In this document: in pieces, positions 21,901-41,900 of the stretch
Position numbering within the stretch: position 1 is the first letter of the stretch
How the letters are laid out: the number at the start of each line of letters is the position of its first letter
Assembly (NCBI RefSeq): GCF_041434935.1
Contig: NZ_CP107964.1
Span: 1,550,001-1,614,000 of the forward strand
From: Kitasatospora sp. NBC_00374
GTDB lineage: Bacteria > Actinomycetota > Actinomycetes > Streptomycetales > Streptomycetaceae
Direction: 5' to 3'
DNA length: 64,000 bases
Program-made: the position numbers and the translations under genes
Notes under the pieces: generated by a model
What the model saw: only the letters and a program-made list of their open reading frames with translations
Database searches by the model: none
What the model was told of the DNA's origin: nothing

Positions 21901-21924
21901 CGGTCGGGGCGCCCGCCCCGACCG
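21901..21924. terminator. 24-bp palindrome between NRPS block and dpg operon
   Basis: Two perfect 11-bp arms (21901-21911, 21914-21924) flank CC. It lies 39 bp after the carrier-protein stop and 56 bp before the hpgT start. It could end the NRPS transcript, or serve as an operator for the dpg operon; there is no T-run. Confidence 0.5.
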
Positions 21925-21962
21925 GCGGTGGCCGGGGAGGGCGGTGGGGCGGGGCGGGCGGC

Positions 21963-23116
21963 CTAGCTCGCGGCGGCCTTGGGGCGGGCCGGCTTGGCGG
22001 TCTCGATCCGCCGGGCCAGCTCGGTGACGGTGGGCGCCTCGAAGACGGTCTGGGTCTCCATCTCGACGCCGAACTCCACCCGGATCCGGTTGGTCAGCCG
22101 GATGGCCAGCAGGGAGTGCCCGCCGAGCTCGAAGAAGCTTTCGTCGAGGCGGACTTCGGGCACCCCGAGCACCTCGGCGAACAGCCTGGACAGCTGCTCC
22201 TGGCCGCGGCTGCGCGGCCGCATGTCGGCCAGCCCCCCGTCCCGGTCGGGCGCGGGCAGGGCGGGACGGTCGAGGATGCCGTCCCTCGTCATCGGCAGGG
22301 CGTCCAGGACGACGAGGGCCGAGGGCACCATGTACGGCGGCAGGTTCTCGACCAGGTAGGCCTGCACCTGCTCCGGCTCCAGGGCCTCGTCGGGCTCGGG
22401 GACGACGTAGCCGACCAGGCGCCGCTTGCCGGGCTGGTCCTCGCGGACTCCGATCGCGGCGTGCCGGACGCCGGGAGCGGCGGTCAGGGTGGCCGCGACC
22501 TCGCAGGGCGCGAGTTGGTAGCCATCGATCTTGATCTTGCTGCGCCAGCGGCTCGGCGGGATCGGGGCCCGCACAGGCTTTCCGATGTCGAGGCTCTGGG
22601 CGAGGCCGGCGACGGTGGGCGTCCCGGCGAGCATTTCCGCGTCGACGCTCCGGCCGAGTTCGGCCGAGATCCGGCCGAACAGCCGGGCGGCCGCGGCCTC
22701 GTCGCCGCCCAGGTCGAAGAAGTTGTCGTCGATGCCCGGCTCGTCGGCCGCCAGAACCTCCGCGAAGAGTGCGCAGAGACGCTCCTCGCCCTCCGTCCGC
22801 GGGCGCCGGCTGCCCGCCACCGGGCCGTACGCGGGCTCGGGGAGCCTCGAACGGCACAGCTTCCCGTTGCCGGTCAGGGGAAAGGACGCCAGCGGGACCA
22901 CGGCCGACGGCACGTAGCGGTCGGGCAGGCGGTCGCCCACGAAGGCGCGCAGCGCGACCGGGTCGAGCTCGACGCCCGGCTGGGGCACGACGTAGGCGAC
23001 CAGTCGCTGCCCGCCGCGGCTGTCGTCCCGCAGGACGGCCGCGGCGAGTTTCACTCCGGGCGCCCGGACCAGCATTGCCTCAACCAAGGGGGTGTCGACG
23101 CGAAGTCCTCGGATCT

Positions 23117-23120
<4 letters not shown>
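21963..23120 (-). CDS. Split NRPS protein: A-C-terminal subdomain, Ser-less T, A-C-terminal subdomain, T
   Basis: A 385-aa protein with no adenylation core. Residues 1-95 are the C-terminal (A9-A10) lid of an A domain with its catalytic Lys ([10 protein letters not shown]). Residues 105-175 are a carrier domain whose Ser is replaced: [17 protein letters not shown] instead of GGHS, so it cannot hold phosphopantetheine. Residues 185-290 are a second lid ([20 protein letters not shown]) in which the A10 Lys is lost (MTRDGILDR). Residues 305-375 are a normal carrier ([16 protein letters not shown]). The GTG overlaps the stop of NRPS2, whose last A domain has no carrier, so the second T probably serves that A domain in trans. 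Looks like two collapsed modules. Ends TAG at 21963. Confidence 0.85.
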
Positions 23121-30576
<7,456 letters not shown>

Positions 30577-30580
<4 letters not shown>

Positions 30581-33500
30581 TGGCGCTCCAGTTCGGCGAG
30601 GATGCTGTCCTCGATCTCGATCGCGAGGTCGGCGACCCGGCCGCCTTCGAAGAACAGTCGGGCGGGGATGTCGACCTCGAACTCTGCGCGCAGCCGCGCG
30701 CCGACCCTGGCAGCCAGCAGCGAGTGACCGCCCAGCTCCAGGAACTCGTCGTGGACGCCGACCCGGTCGAAGCCGAGGAGTTCGGCGTAGATCGCGGCCA
30801 GCCGCTCCTCGGTCTCGGTACGCGGCGCGGCGTACGGGGTGGCCAGGTCGGGCCGGGGCAGTGCGACGGCGGGGCCGGTGACCGCGGCGACGGCGGACAG
30901 CCGCAACCCGCCGGTCCCGTCGGCGGCGCCGGCCCGGGCGACGACGGCGCGGCCCGCCGGGCCGTCCAGCACGGCGGCGAAGGCGCGGGCGCCCTGGTCC
31001 GGAGTGATCGCCCCGTCGAGCATGGCGGACCGCACACCCGCGAGGTCCGACGGCAGTTCGGTGCGGACGGCCATGCCGACCTGGGCCCAGGTGTCCCAGT
31101 CGACCGCGACGACGTGGCGGCCGCCGCGGGCTCCCTCCGCCTCGGCGACGGCGGCGAGGTAGGCGTTGGCGGCGGTGTAGTCGGCCTGCCCGTAGGTGGG
31201 CACCAGCGCGGCCACCGAGGAGCAGAGCACCAGGACGTCGGCCTCGTCGGGGCGCAGCGCGGCGAGCAGGTTCCGGGTGCCCGTCGTCTTGGGGGCGAGG
31301 ACGGCGCGCATCTCCTCGTCGGTCCGCAGCTCGATCGATCCGCCGCCGGGCAGGCCGGCGGCGTGCACGACACCGTCGATGCGGCCGAACCGCTCGCGGG
31401 CCGCGTCCAGCGCCCGCTCCAGCGCGGCTCGGTCGGTGACGTCGGCCTGCAGGGTCAGGACCTCGGCGCCGGCGCCGGTCAGCGCGGCGAGCGCCTCGGC
31501 CGCCGGGCCGTCCACCGGGGCCGGGCCGCGGCCGATCAGGACCAGCCGGGCGGAGCAGGCACGAGCGATGTGCCCGGCCAGGACCAGCCCGATTCCGCCG
31601 AGGCCACCGGTGATCACGTAGGTGCCGCCGTGCCGCAGTCGGCCGGAGCCGGCCGGGACGGGGCGCTCGACGTGCTCGACGACCCGGGTGAACAGGCCGT
31701 TCCCGCCCAGGCTCCGCTCCCGGAGCGCCAGGAGCCTGGCCGGCGCCGTGAGCAGGGCGCGCACGGTGTCCTGGGCGAATTCGGCGGTGCTGTCCCGGGC
31801 GAGGTCGACCTGGGTGCAGACGAGGTTCGGGTACTCCTCCGGGAGGACCTGCACCAGGCCGCTCAACAGTGCGGCGGCCGGCTCGACCGGCTCCCCGTCG
31901 GCGGTGCGGAACGCCCCGGCGGTGAGCACGCCGAGCCGCACCTCGTTCACCACGCGCTCGGCGGTCATCGCCCGGGCCACCCGGACCAGGCGCAGGTGGG
32001 CCTCGTCCTCGTGCCCGTCCGCCGCGTCCAGCCCCCACGCGTACAGGGCGGCGGTGGGTGTGCGCACGAGCGCGCGCAGGTCGGCGAAGAGCCGGTTGTA
32101 CTGGGCCTGGTCGGCGGGGTCGAGCTCGTAGACGCCCCGGCGGACGCGGCGGTACTCGGGGCCGGGCCGGACGACCGTGACGATCTGTCCGCGGGCGGTG
32201 AGCAGGTCGACGACGGGTTGCGCCCGCGCCTCCCGGTCGAGGAACACGAGCCAGCTGTGGCGGCGCTCGGACAGCGGGTCGGTGGCGGTCTCGTCGTCGA
32301 CGGGCCGCCAGCCGATCCGGCCGTGCACGGCGTCGACCGGGCGCGCGGCGGCGGGCGCCGGACGACCGGCCGGGTACGGCTCGATCCAGTGCGGCTGCCG
32401 CTCGAAGGGGTAGCCGGGCAGGTCGGCCGGACGGGCGTCGGCGAGCGGCTCCCAGCGGACGGTGGCGCCGTGCGCCCAGAGGTCGCCGAGCGAGAGGACG
32501 GCGTGCCGGGCGTCGTCGTGCTCGGCGCGCCGGCCGCGCGAGGGCAGCGGCGGGTGGGCGACGGTGACCGCCGTGTCGCGGCCGGACGCGGACCGCACCA
32601 GGTCGGTCAGCACACTGCCCGGACCGGCCTCGACGAGCACGGGCGGGCGGTCGGCGGCGAGCAGCAGTCGGACGCCGTCGTGGAAGCGCACCGGTGCGAG
32701 CATCTGCGCCGCCCAGTAGGCCGGGTCGACGGCCTGCTCGTCCGTCACCCAGGTGCCGGTCAGGTTGGAGACGAACGGGACCTGCGGCGCGCGCAGCGTG
32801 ACCTTGGCCAGCTCGGCGGCGAACGCCTCGGCGGCCGGGCGGCACAGCTCGCTGTGGAACGCGCGGTCCACCGGGAGGCGCAAGGGGTGCAGCCCGCGCC
32901 CGCGCAGCTCGGCCTCGGCGGCCTCGACGGCCTCGACCGGGCCCGCGAGCACGGCGGCCTCGGGACCGTTGACGGCGGCCGTGGACAGGCCGTGCGCGGC
33001 GGCCAGGGCGGCGGCGTCGGGCTCGGCGAGCGGCACGGCGAGCATCGCGCCGGGCTCGGTCTGCTCCATCAGCCGGCCTCGGACGGCCACCAGGGCGAGC
33101 GCGTCGGCGAGGTCGAACACCCCGGCGAGCAGGGCCGCGGTCAGCTCGCCCAGGCTGTGCCCGAGCAGCGCGGTCGGGCGCACGCCCCAGTGCTCCCACT
33201 GCTTCGCCAGCGCGTAGCCGACGGCGAGCACGGCGGGCTGGGTGACCGAGGAGCGCCGCAGCTCCGCCTCGTCCGCCTCGCGCAGCACCTCGACCAGGTC
33301 CCGGCCGAGGTGGGGGCGCAGGAGCTCCGCGGCCTCGTCCAGGGCCGCGCGGAACACCGGGTGCGCCTCGTACAAGCCGAGGGCCATGCGCGGGTACTGG
33401 GCGCCCTGACCGGGCAGCAGGAAAGCGACGGGTGTGTCACCGCGTTCGCCCCGGGCCTGGACGGTGTCGCGGCGGTGCGCGGCCCGGAGGGCGGCCACCG

Positions 33501-35064
33501 CGGCGGCGGTGCCGTCGGCGACAACGACGCGGCGGTGGGCGAGCCTGCGGCGGCCGTCCCGCAGCGTGCGGGCGACGTCGGCGAGCGGCCGGTCGGGGTG
33601 GGCGGCCAGGTCGTCGGCGAGGCGCTCGGCGACCCGGTCGAGCGCGCCGGCGGTCTGCGCGGAGATCGGCAGGGCGACCGGCAGGGCCGGCACCGCGGCG
33701 GGTTCCCGCCCGGCTGCCCGGGGTGCCTGCTCCAGGACGAGGTGCGCGTTGGTGCCACCGATGCCGAAGGCGCTCACGGCGGCGCGCCGCGGCCCCTGCC
33801 CGGCGGGCCACTCGCGTGGGGCGTCCGGAAGGTAGAACGGGCTCTCGGCGAGACCGAGTTCGGGGTTGGCGGGGGTAGCGTGCAGGGTGGCCGGGATGCG
33901 CGCGTGCTTGAGTACCTGAATGGTCTTGATCAGGCCGGTGACACCGGCCGCCGCGTCCAGGTGGCCGAGGTTGGACTTCACGGAGCCGAGCGCGCACCAA
34001 CCGGTTCCGGTGTCGGCCCCGGCGTCCCGGTAGGCGGCGGTGAGCGCGGCGACCTCGACCGGGTCGCCCACCGCGGTGCCGGTGCCGTGCGCCTCCACGT
34101 AGCCGATGCTGCGCGGGTCGACGTCCGAGACCGACAGCGCCTCGCGGATCACGTCGCGCTGGCCGGTGAACCCGGGCGCGGTGTAACCGACCTTCGCGGC
34201 GCCGTCGTTGTTGACCGCCGAGCCGAGGATCACGGCGTGGATCCGGTCCCCGTCGGCGAGCGCGTCGGCCAGCCGCTTGAGCACCACGACACCGGCGCCG
34301 TTGCTGAACACCGTCCCGTTGGCCTCGGCGCCGAAGGGCCGGCAGTGCCCGTCCGCGGACTCGATACCGCCGGGCACGGGCAGGTAGCCCGAGCGGTTCG
34401 GGACGGTCACGGTGACCCCGCCCGCGAGCGCCAGATCGCACTCCTGGGAGAGCAGCGACTGCGCGGCCAGGTGCACCGAGACCAGGGAGGTGGAGCAGGC
34501 GGTCTGGACGCTCACCGCGGGGCCGCGCAGGTCGAACTTGTACGCCACCCGGGTGGCCAGCCCGTCCGGGGTGTTGCCGTGCAGGATCATCGGCATCCCG
34601 ACCGAGGCCGCCAGGTCGGTGCGCGGCACCAGGTTGTGGATCAGGTACGTGCTGAGCATCGAGCCCGCGTAGACGCCGATCGGGCCGGTCGCCCGCTCCG
34701 GGTCGCAGCCGGCGTCCTCCAGCGCCTCCCAGACGCACTCCAGGAAGATCCGCTGCTGCGGGTCGATGACCGAGGCCTCCAGCGCGCCGTAGCCGAACAG
34801 CGGCGAGTCGAAGCCCGCCGGGTCGTCCAGCACGCCTTTGGCCGGGACGTATCCCGGCCGGGCGGCCTCGGCGTCCGGCACGCCGTCGGCGCGCAGTTCG
34901 TCGGGGGTGAAGCGGCGCACCGTCTCGGCGCCCGCGGCGAGCAGCTCCCACAGACCGTCGGCGGAGTCGGCGCCGGGGAAGCGGCCGGACATGCCGACGA
35001 TGGCCACGCGGCCGTCGTAGGCCGGGTCGTTCGGCTCCTCCGGAGCCGGCTGGTGTTCGTTCAA
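30577..35064 (-). CDS. Type I PKS module: KS-AT-KR-ACP
   Basis: A 1495-aa module. KS 17-445 with Cys190 (VQTACSTSL), His326 (EAHGTGT) and His368 (SNLGHLD). AT about 545-850 with Ser637 (GHSLGE) and RAFHS at 734-738, the malonyl-type counterpart of HAFH. KR about 1120-1320 with the NADPH loop [13 protein letters not shown] and Tyr/Asn in [13 protein letters not shown] near 1400-1470 with [11 protein letters not shown]. There is no DH or ER, so it adds one malonate unit left as a beta-hydroxy group. It sits between NRPS1 and NRPS2, extending a peptidyl chain. The start is a TTG with GGAG 8 bases before it; I see no better ATG or GTG before the KS. Confidence 0.93.
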
Positions 35065-35127
35065 GGTCTTCTCCGTCCAAAGATGGTGGGCGCGCCGCGA
35101 ACGGGCGTGGGAGCAGCCGCCGGGGCG

Positions 35128-35865
35128 TCAGGCGGCGGTGAAGTACCGCTGGAAGCGCGGCATCAGGAACTCGAGCGCGCGGACCTCGACCGGGGTCAGC
35201 TCGGGGTGCCAGACGTCCCACAGCAGCACGGCCCGCCGGTCGGTGCCCCGGTTCCACGCCTCGTGGATGAAGCTGTCGTCGAAGAGGATCACCTTGCCCT
35301 CCTCCCAGCCGCGCTGGTCGTCGCCGACCGTGATCGCGCAGCCGTCCGGGACGACCAGCGGCAGGTGGGCGGTGAGCAGCAGGTTCACGCCCCCGGTGTG
35401 CGGGGTGATGTGGGCACCGGGGTTGAGGATGGTGAACATCCCGTCGCGCGGGCCGTGCGGAGTGGCGTCCAGGGCGGCCCGGGTCGCCGGGCAGCGCTCG
35501 GCGGCCTCGTCCGTCCAGACACCGTTGCGGTACAGCTGGTAGGTGTCCCAGCCCTGCCAGCCCAGTTCCTTGGTGTACAGGTCCTCGTACGGTGCGAACC
35601 GGGCCTGTCCCTCGCGCAGCGCCGTGAACTCGGCGAGGATCTCCCCGTACCGCGCCTCGACACCGGCCACCCACGGCTGGGCGGCGGTGTCGTGCCAGGG
35701 GAGGGCGCTGATTCCGGGGAAGAACAGCCGGGTGGGCTCCTGGTCCTCGTGCAGGTACTCGGGGGCCTGCTCCCCGGTGAGGATCCGCAGGCACTCCTCG
35801 ACCCGCTCCAGGTCCTCGCCGCCCACGGTCTCCCGCAGTTCGGCCATCACGCTCTCGACGTCCAT
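35128..35865 (-). CDS. Aspartyl/asparaginyl beta-hydroxylase-type oxygenase
   Basis: A 245-aa Fe(II)/2-oxoglutarate enzyme of the AspH family: ILNPGAHITPHTGGVNLLLT (first His and substrate strand), FDDSFIHEAWNRGTDRRAVL (second His and 2-oxoglutarate Arg), then LWDVWHPELT. Bacterial relatives hydroxylate the beta-carbon of amino acids, free or carrier-bound, in lipopeptide pathways. It lies between NRPS1 and the PKS gene with a GAGAGGA ribosome site, so its substrate is probably a residue loaded by NRPS1. Which residue is unknown. Confidence 0.85.
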   Translation of the reverse strand: MDVESVMAELRETVGGEDLERVEECLRILTGEQAPEYLHEDQEPTRLFFPGISALPWHDTAAQPWVAGVEARYGEILAEFTALREGQARFAPYEDLYTKELGWQGWDTYQLYRNGVWTDEAAERCPATRAALDATPHGPRDGMFTILNPGAHITPHTGGVNLLLTAHLPLVVPDGCAITVGDDQRGWEEGKVILFDDSFIHEAWNRGTDRRAVLLWDVWHPELTPVEVRALEFLMPRFQRYFTAA

Positions 35866-35901
35866 GTGGTCGGTCCTCTCAGGTTCGTTTCGGATGTTCG
35901 G

Positions 35902-38900
35902 TCAGGTCCGGGTCCGGCCGCGCAGCGCCGCCCGGCGTCGCACGCCGCGCGCCTCCGCGCCGGACGGCCGTTCGGACGGCGGATCGGCCGCCGCGTTCAG
36001 GGCGGCGGCGAAGTCCGCGATCGTGGGCCGGGTGAACAGGTCCACCAAGCGGACCTCGCGGCCCAGCCGCTTGGCCAGGTCCAGTTGGAGGATCGCCGCG
36101 AGCATCGAGTTGCCGCCCGCTTCGAAGAAGTTGGTGTGCCGGCCGACGGGCCCGCCGCCGAGCACCTGGCGCCAGCCGTCGGCGATCAGCTGCTCGACCC
36201 CGGCGAGCGGCGCCGCGTCGGCGGTGGGCGCCGGGGCGTCGGGCACGGGCAGGCGGTTGCGGTCACGCTTGTTGGTGCGGGTGCGGGGCATCGCGTCCAG
36301 CAGCACCACGGTGTCCGGGACGGCGGCGGCGGGCAGCCGCCGGGCCAGGTGGGCCCTCAGGTCGGCCCCGGTGACCCCGGTGGCCCCGGTGGCGACGACG
36401 GCGTAGCCGACCAGGCGCTGTGCCCCGCCGACGGTGTGCACCGTGACAGCGGCCTCGCCCACCTCCGGGTGGGCCTCCAGCACCGCCTCCACGCCGTCGA
36501 GTTCGACCCGGTTGCCGCGGATCTTCACCTGTCGGCCGATCCGGCCGAGGAAGGCGAGGTCGCCGTCCGGCAGCCAGCGGCCGAGGTCCCCCGTGCGGTA
36601 GAGCCGGCCGTCCGGCTGCCACGGGTCGGCGACGTACGCCTTCGCGGTCTCCTCGGGGCGCCGGTGGTACGCCCCGGCCAGGAAGTCGCTGCGCAGGTGG
36701 ATCTCACCGGCGACCCCGACCGGGCAGGGCCGGCCGTGGCGGTCCAGCACCAGGACCTCGCGGCCCGGGATCGGCCGCCCGATCGGGACGCCTTCCGGGA
36801 ACCGCTCGCCCGGAGCGAGCATCCGGTGGGTGGCGAGGATGCACTCGGTGGGCCCGAAGTTGTTGTGCAGCCGCGGACCGTCCGGGCGGTCCGCCCAGGC
36901 GTCCGCCAGGGCCGGCGGCAGGGCCTCGCCCGACAGCAGGACGTGGCGCAGCTGCGGGAGCGCTCCGCCCCCGGCATCCAGGGCCGCGGTGACCAGCCGG
37001 AAGAAACCGGGCACCGTCTCGAACACCGCGACCCGCTCGTCGCGCAACCACTCGACGATCGCCAGCGGGTCCCGGCGGGCGCCGTCCGGCGGCAGGCAGA
37101 GCGTGGCACCGGAGCACAGCGCCACCAGGACCTCGGTGTAGGCGGCGTCGTAGGTGAACGGCGCCCACTGGGCGACCCGGCTCCCGGGCCCGATCGCCAG
37201 CGACTCCCGCTGCCAGGAGGCGAACTGGGCGAAGGCGGCGTGCGAGAGCACGATGCCCTTCGGGGCGCCCGAGGAACCGGAGGTGTAGACGAGGCAGAAC
37301 GGGTCGGCCCCGGTCGTCCCCGGGTCGGGCAGGGGCCGGTCGGTGGTACGGCCGGCGGCGTCCAGCAGGGCCACCGGGACGCCGGCGAAGCCGTCCGCCC
37401 CGCCCAGCTCGGGGTGGCGGGCCAGCGTCTCCGCCGTCGCCAGTACGCACGTCGGACGGACATCGTCGACGACCGCGCCGATCCGCGGGGCGGTGTCCGC
37501 CGGGTCGAGGACGACGAACGCCGCACCGGTCTTGGCCACGCCGAGGACGGCGGCGCTCTGCACCGCGCCGGCGGGCACCAGGACGGCCACGAACCCGCCC
37601 GGTCCCGCGCCGCGTTCGGCGAGCTGGACGGCGATCGCGTCGGTCCAGGCGTCCAGCGTCCGGTAGTGCACGACGTCGCCGTCGTGGCGTACGGCCTCCG
37701 CGTCGGGACTCGCCGCCGCCTGACGGCGGAACAGCTCGTGGAGCGGGGTCGGATGCTCCGCACGGGCGGCGCCGAAGGGCCGGGCCGGCCGCGCCGGGCG
37801 GTCCGCGAGCTCCACGGCGTCCAACGGGGCCCCGGGGTCGGCGAGCGCGGCCCGCAGCAGGGTGTCCAGCTGGGCGGCGAAGCGGGCTGCGGCCTCCGGG
37901 CCGAGCCGGCGGCCGTCGTGCTCCAGGACTCCGCCGACCCGGTCGGGGCGCTCGTCGAGGGCGAGTACCAGGTCGTACTTGGCCACCGGCGGCAGCACCG
38001 GCCGCAGTTCACCCCGGGCGGCGCCGAGGCGCAGCTCCGCCGGCGGCGCGTCCTGCCAGACCAGCACGGCCTGGACCAGCGCCGGTCCGCGGGGGTCGCG
38101 GGCCGCGCCGAGCCCGGCGGCCAGCCGGTCCATCGCGACCAGCGGGCGGTCGAGGTCGGCTGCGAGGGTCCGGGCGGTGCGTGCGACCAGCCCGGCGAAG
38201 CCGCTGCCGGGGGCGACGTCGAGCCGGACCGGCAGCGTGGTCACCAGGGTGCCGACCACGTCGTCGAGTTCGGCGCGGTCGCGGTTGGCGACCGGGATGC
38301 CGACCACGACGTCGTCGGCGCCCGCCCACCGGCCGAGCAGGGCCGCGAACGCCGTGAGCAGGACGGTGAACGGCGTGGTACGCAGGTCGGCGGCCACCGC
38401 GCGGAGCCGGGCGGTGAGTTCGGGGTCGAGGCCGAACGGTGTCCGGCCCGCCGGGGTGTGCGGCCGTGTCCCGTCGCCGGGCAGCTCCAGTCGGCCGGCG
38501 TAGCCGTCCAGCCGCTGCGTCCAGTAGGCCAGGTGCCCGTCGTCGTGCCGCTGCGCGGCCGCGTACTCGGCGTATCCGACCACGGGGGCGGCCGGCGCCT
38601 CGCCGGCGCCGGTACGGGCTGCGTACAGCGCGGCGAGGTCCCGCACCGCGACGCCGATCGACCAGCCGTCGACGGCGATGTGATGGGCGGTCAGGACGAG
38701 CTCGCGGCGGCCTTCGGGGGAACGGAGCAGGACGGCGCGCAGCAGCGGACCCTCCGCGAGGTCGAACGGCCGGGCGACCTCCGCCTGCGTCGCCTCGGTG
38801 AACGCGCTCTCCTCGTCCGGCAGTTCGAGGACGGTGAGCCGGACCGGAGCGGAGCGGCGGACCAGGACGGGCCGGCCGTCGGCGAGTTCGCAGCGGGCGC

Positions 38901-41900
38901 CGAGCACCTCGTGCCGGTCGGCCAGCTCCCCGAGCGCCGCGTCCAGTGCCGCCACGTCCAGCGGGCCGTCGAGGCGGACCCGGCCGGACAGGTGGTAGGC
39001 CGGGGAGTGCGGGTCGAGGCGGTCGAGCAGCCAGAGTTGGCGCTGCTGGTCGGTGAGCGGGAGCGGGCCGTCCGGGACCGGCTCCCGGGGCGCGGCGGCG
39101 TCCGGTGCGGGCGTCCGCTCCACACCGAGGGCGAGGGCCGCGAGCGTCGGGTCGGCATAGAAGCCGGCCAGCGAGGGGGCGCCGCCGAGGGCGGCGCGCG
39201 CCCCGGCGAGCAGCCGGGTCGCGGAGATGGAGTTGCCGCCGAGGGCGAGGAAGTCGTCGTGCCGCCCGACCTGCTCGGCCTCCAGTCCGAGGGCCTCGGC
39301 CCAGAGCGGGGCCAGAGCCCGCTCGGTGGCGGTCGTCGGGGCCTCGGTGACGATCCCGCCGGTGAGGCCCGCTGCCGCGCGGACGAGCTCCGGCCGGTCG
39401 ACCTTGCCACTGGTGTTCAGCGGCAGTTCGGCCAGTTCGGCGAGGACCGCCGGGACGACGGCCGCCGGCAGCCGCTCTCGCAGATGGGTGCGCAGTTCCC
39501 GCGACAGCCCGCGGGAGCCGGTGCCCGGCACGACGAAGGCCGCGAGCCGCGGTCCCGCGGGGTGCGCGCGGTCGACGACCACGGCTGCCTGCCGCACCCG
39601 GGGGTGGGCGGTGAGCAGCGCCTCGATCTCCCCGGTCTCCACCCGGTGGCCGAGGATCTTGACCTGCTGGTCGGCCCGGCCGAGGACGGCGATCCGCCCG
39701 TCGGGCAGGTGCCGCGCGAGGTCGCCGGTGCGGTAGACGGTGCCGCCGCCGGGACGCACCGGGTCCGGAACGAAGGCCGCCGCAGTCAGCTCCGGCCGGT
39801 TCCAGTAGCCGGCCGTCACCCCGGCGCCGCCGATCACCAGCTCGCCGACCGCGCCTCGCGGCACCGGCCGCAGGTACCGGTCGAGCACGTAGCAGGCAGT
39901 GCGGGCGACCGGACGTCCGACCGTGACCGGCTCGCCGGGCAGGACCCGCCCGGCCGTGGACCAGATGGTGGTCTCGGTCGGGCCGTACAGGTTCCACACC
40001 TCGGCGCAGCGTTCCACCAGGCGGCCGGCGAGCGCGGCGTCCAGCGCCTCTCCCCCGCTGAGCGCGCGCAGCCCGGCTGCGCCCGCCCAGCCGCCGTCGA
40101 GGAGACCGCGCCACAACGACGGGGTGGCCTGCATCAGGGTCGGCCGGTGCGCGGCGATCAGGGCGCCGAGGGCGGTCGCGTCCCGGACGCTCTCACGCGC
40201 CGCGACCACCACGCGGGCGCCCGCCACCAGGGGGGCGAACAGCTCCAGGACGGAGATGTCGAAGGTGATCGAGGTGACGGCCAGCAGGGTGTCCGCCGAC
40301 GTGATGCCCGGCCGGCGCACGATGCCGGACAGCAGGTTCGCCACGCAGGAGTGCGGGACGGCGACGCCCTTGGGCAGGCCGGTGGACCCGGAGGTGTACA
40401 TCAGGTAGGCGAGCGCGTCCCCGGCCGGCCCGTCCGGGAAGGGCACCGGTCCGACCGGGCCCTCCGCGAGGAGGTCGGCGGCGACCGCCTCGGCCACGCC
40501 GTCCTCCCCCGCCGTCCGGTCGGTGACCAGCACCCCGGCGCCGCTGTCGGCCAGCATGTGGCGGGCCCTCGCCGCGGGCAGCGCCTCGTCCAGCGGCACC
40601 AGGACGGCGCCGGCCCGCCAGATGCCGGTGATCAACGGCACCAGCTCGGCACCGCGCCGCACCCGCAGGGCGACCCGGTCACCGGGCCGCACCCCGTACC
40701 CGGACGCGAGCCGGGCGGCGACCCGGTCGGCCGCGCCGTCGGCCTCGGCCCGGCTGAACACGCGGTCCTCGTCCGCGACGGCGGGCGCCGCGCCGTCCTG
40801 CCGGGCGAGGTGGCGCAGCAGGGCCGGGACGGCGTCCCGGTCCGGGTGGGCCGTGTCGACGACGTTGAACTGCTCGACCACGCGCCGGAATCCGGCATCG
40901 GTGAGTACCGGCAGCTCCGCCAGGGGGCGGTCCGGCCACGCGGCCGCAGCACGCAGCAGGCAGGTCAGCGCCTCGGCGAGCCCCGCCACCGTGTCGGGCG
41001 AGAGGGTGGCCGTGCGGTACTCCAGCGTGGCCTCCAGCTCCCCGGAGGGCCTGGGGCGGACGAAGAAGGACAGGTCGTACTTGGCGGTGCCGCTGTGCGA
41101 GGGCGCCGGGGTGACAACCGCGTGCGGCAGCGTGAGGGTGCTGGTGGGGCCGCTGTGGTAGGCGTACATCAGTTGGAACACCGGCGGCCAGCCGGCCGCG
41201 GCCCGGTCCTCGACGACCACGTCGAACGGCGTCCCGCGGTGCCGCAGGTCGGCCTTGAGCGCCTCCCGGGTGCGTGCCAGCGCCTCGTGGAAGGTCAGCT
41301 CGCCGCCGAGGTCGCTGCGGTGGGCGATCAGGTTGAGCAGCGGGCCGACCACCTGGGCGAGCGCGGGTCGGTTGCGGGTGGCCACCGGCATGCCGACGAT
41401 CAGGTCGGTCTTCCCGGTGAAGCGGCCGAGGACGGCGCAGAACGCGGTCAGCAGGACGGTCGGCAGGCTGGCCAGCTGCGCGCGGCCCAGGACGGCGAGT
41501 TCGGTGGCCAGGTCGGCGGGCAGGGTGAAGTGGTGCAGCGCGCCGGCGACGTCGTCGGCCCGCTCGACGGTGGCGGTGGGCTCCGCGGCGCCGACCAGGT
41601 CGTGCGGGGCCGGCACGTCCCGGGGCAGCCCGGTGACGGGCTGTTCGCCGGTGAACCGGTCCCGCCAGTGGGCGAGATCCCGCTCGCGGCCGTCCGTGTC
41701 GGTGCGCTGCCAGGCGGCGTAGTCACCGAAGTCGGGCCCGGTCGGCGCCGCTTCCGGGGCGCCCGTCCCGCCGCCGCACCGGGCGGCGTACTCGGCGGTC
41801 AGGGCCTCCAGGAACACCCCGAATCCCCAGGCGTCGACCAGGATGTGGTGGGCGACGAAGAGCAGCAGGTGCTCGTCCTCGGCGAGCCGCAGGAGATGGC

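Noticed and set aside
30581..33199. Extension of NRPS2 upstream to 33199 in the same frame
   Set aside because: The extra part overlaps the PKS gene and reads as Arg/Pro/Ala-rich nonsense; the GTG at 30580 overlaps the PKS stop and starts a normal N-terminus.
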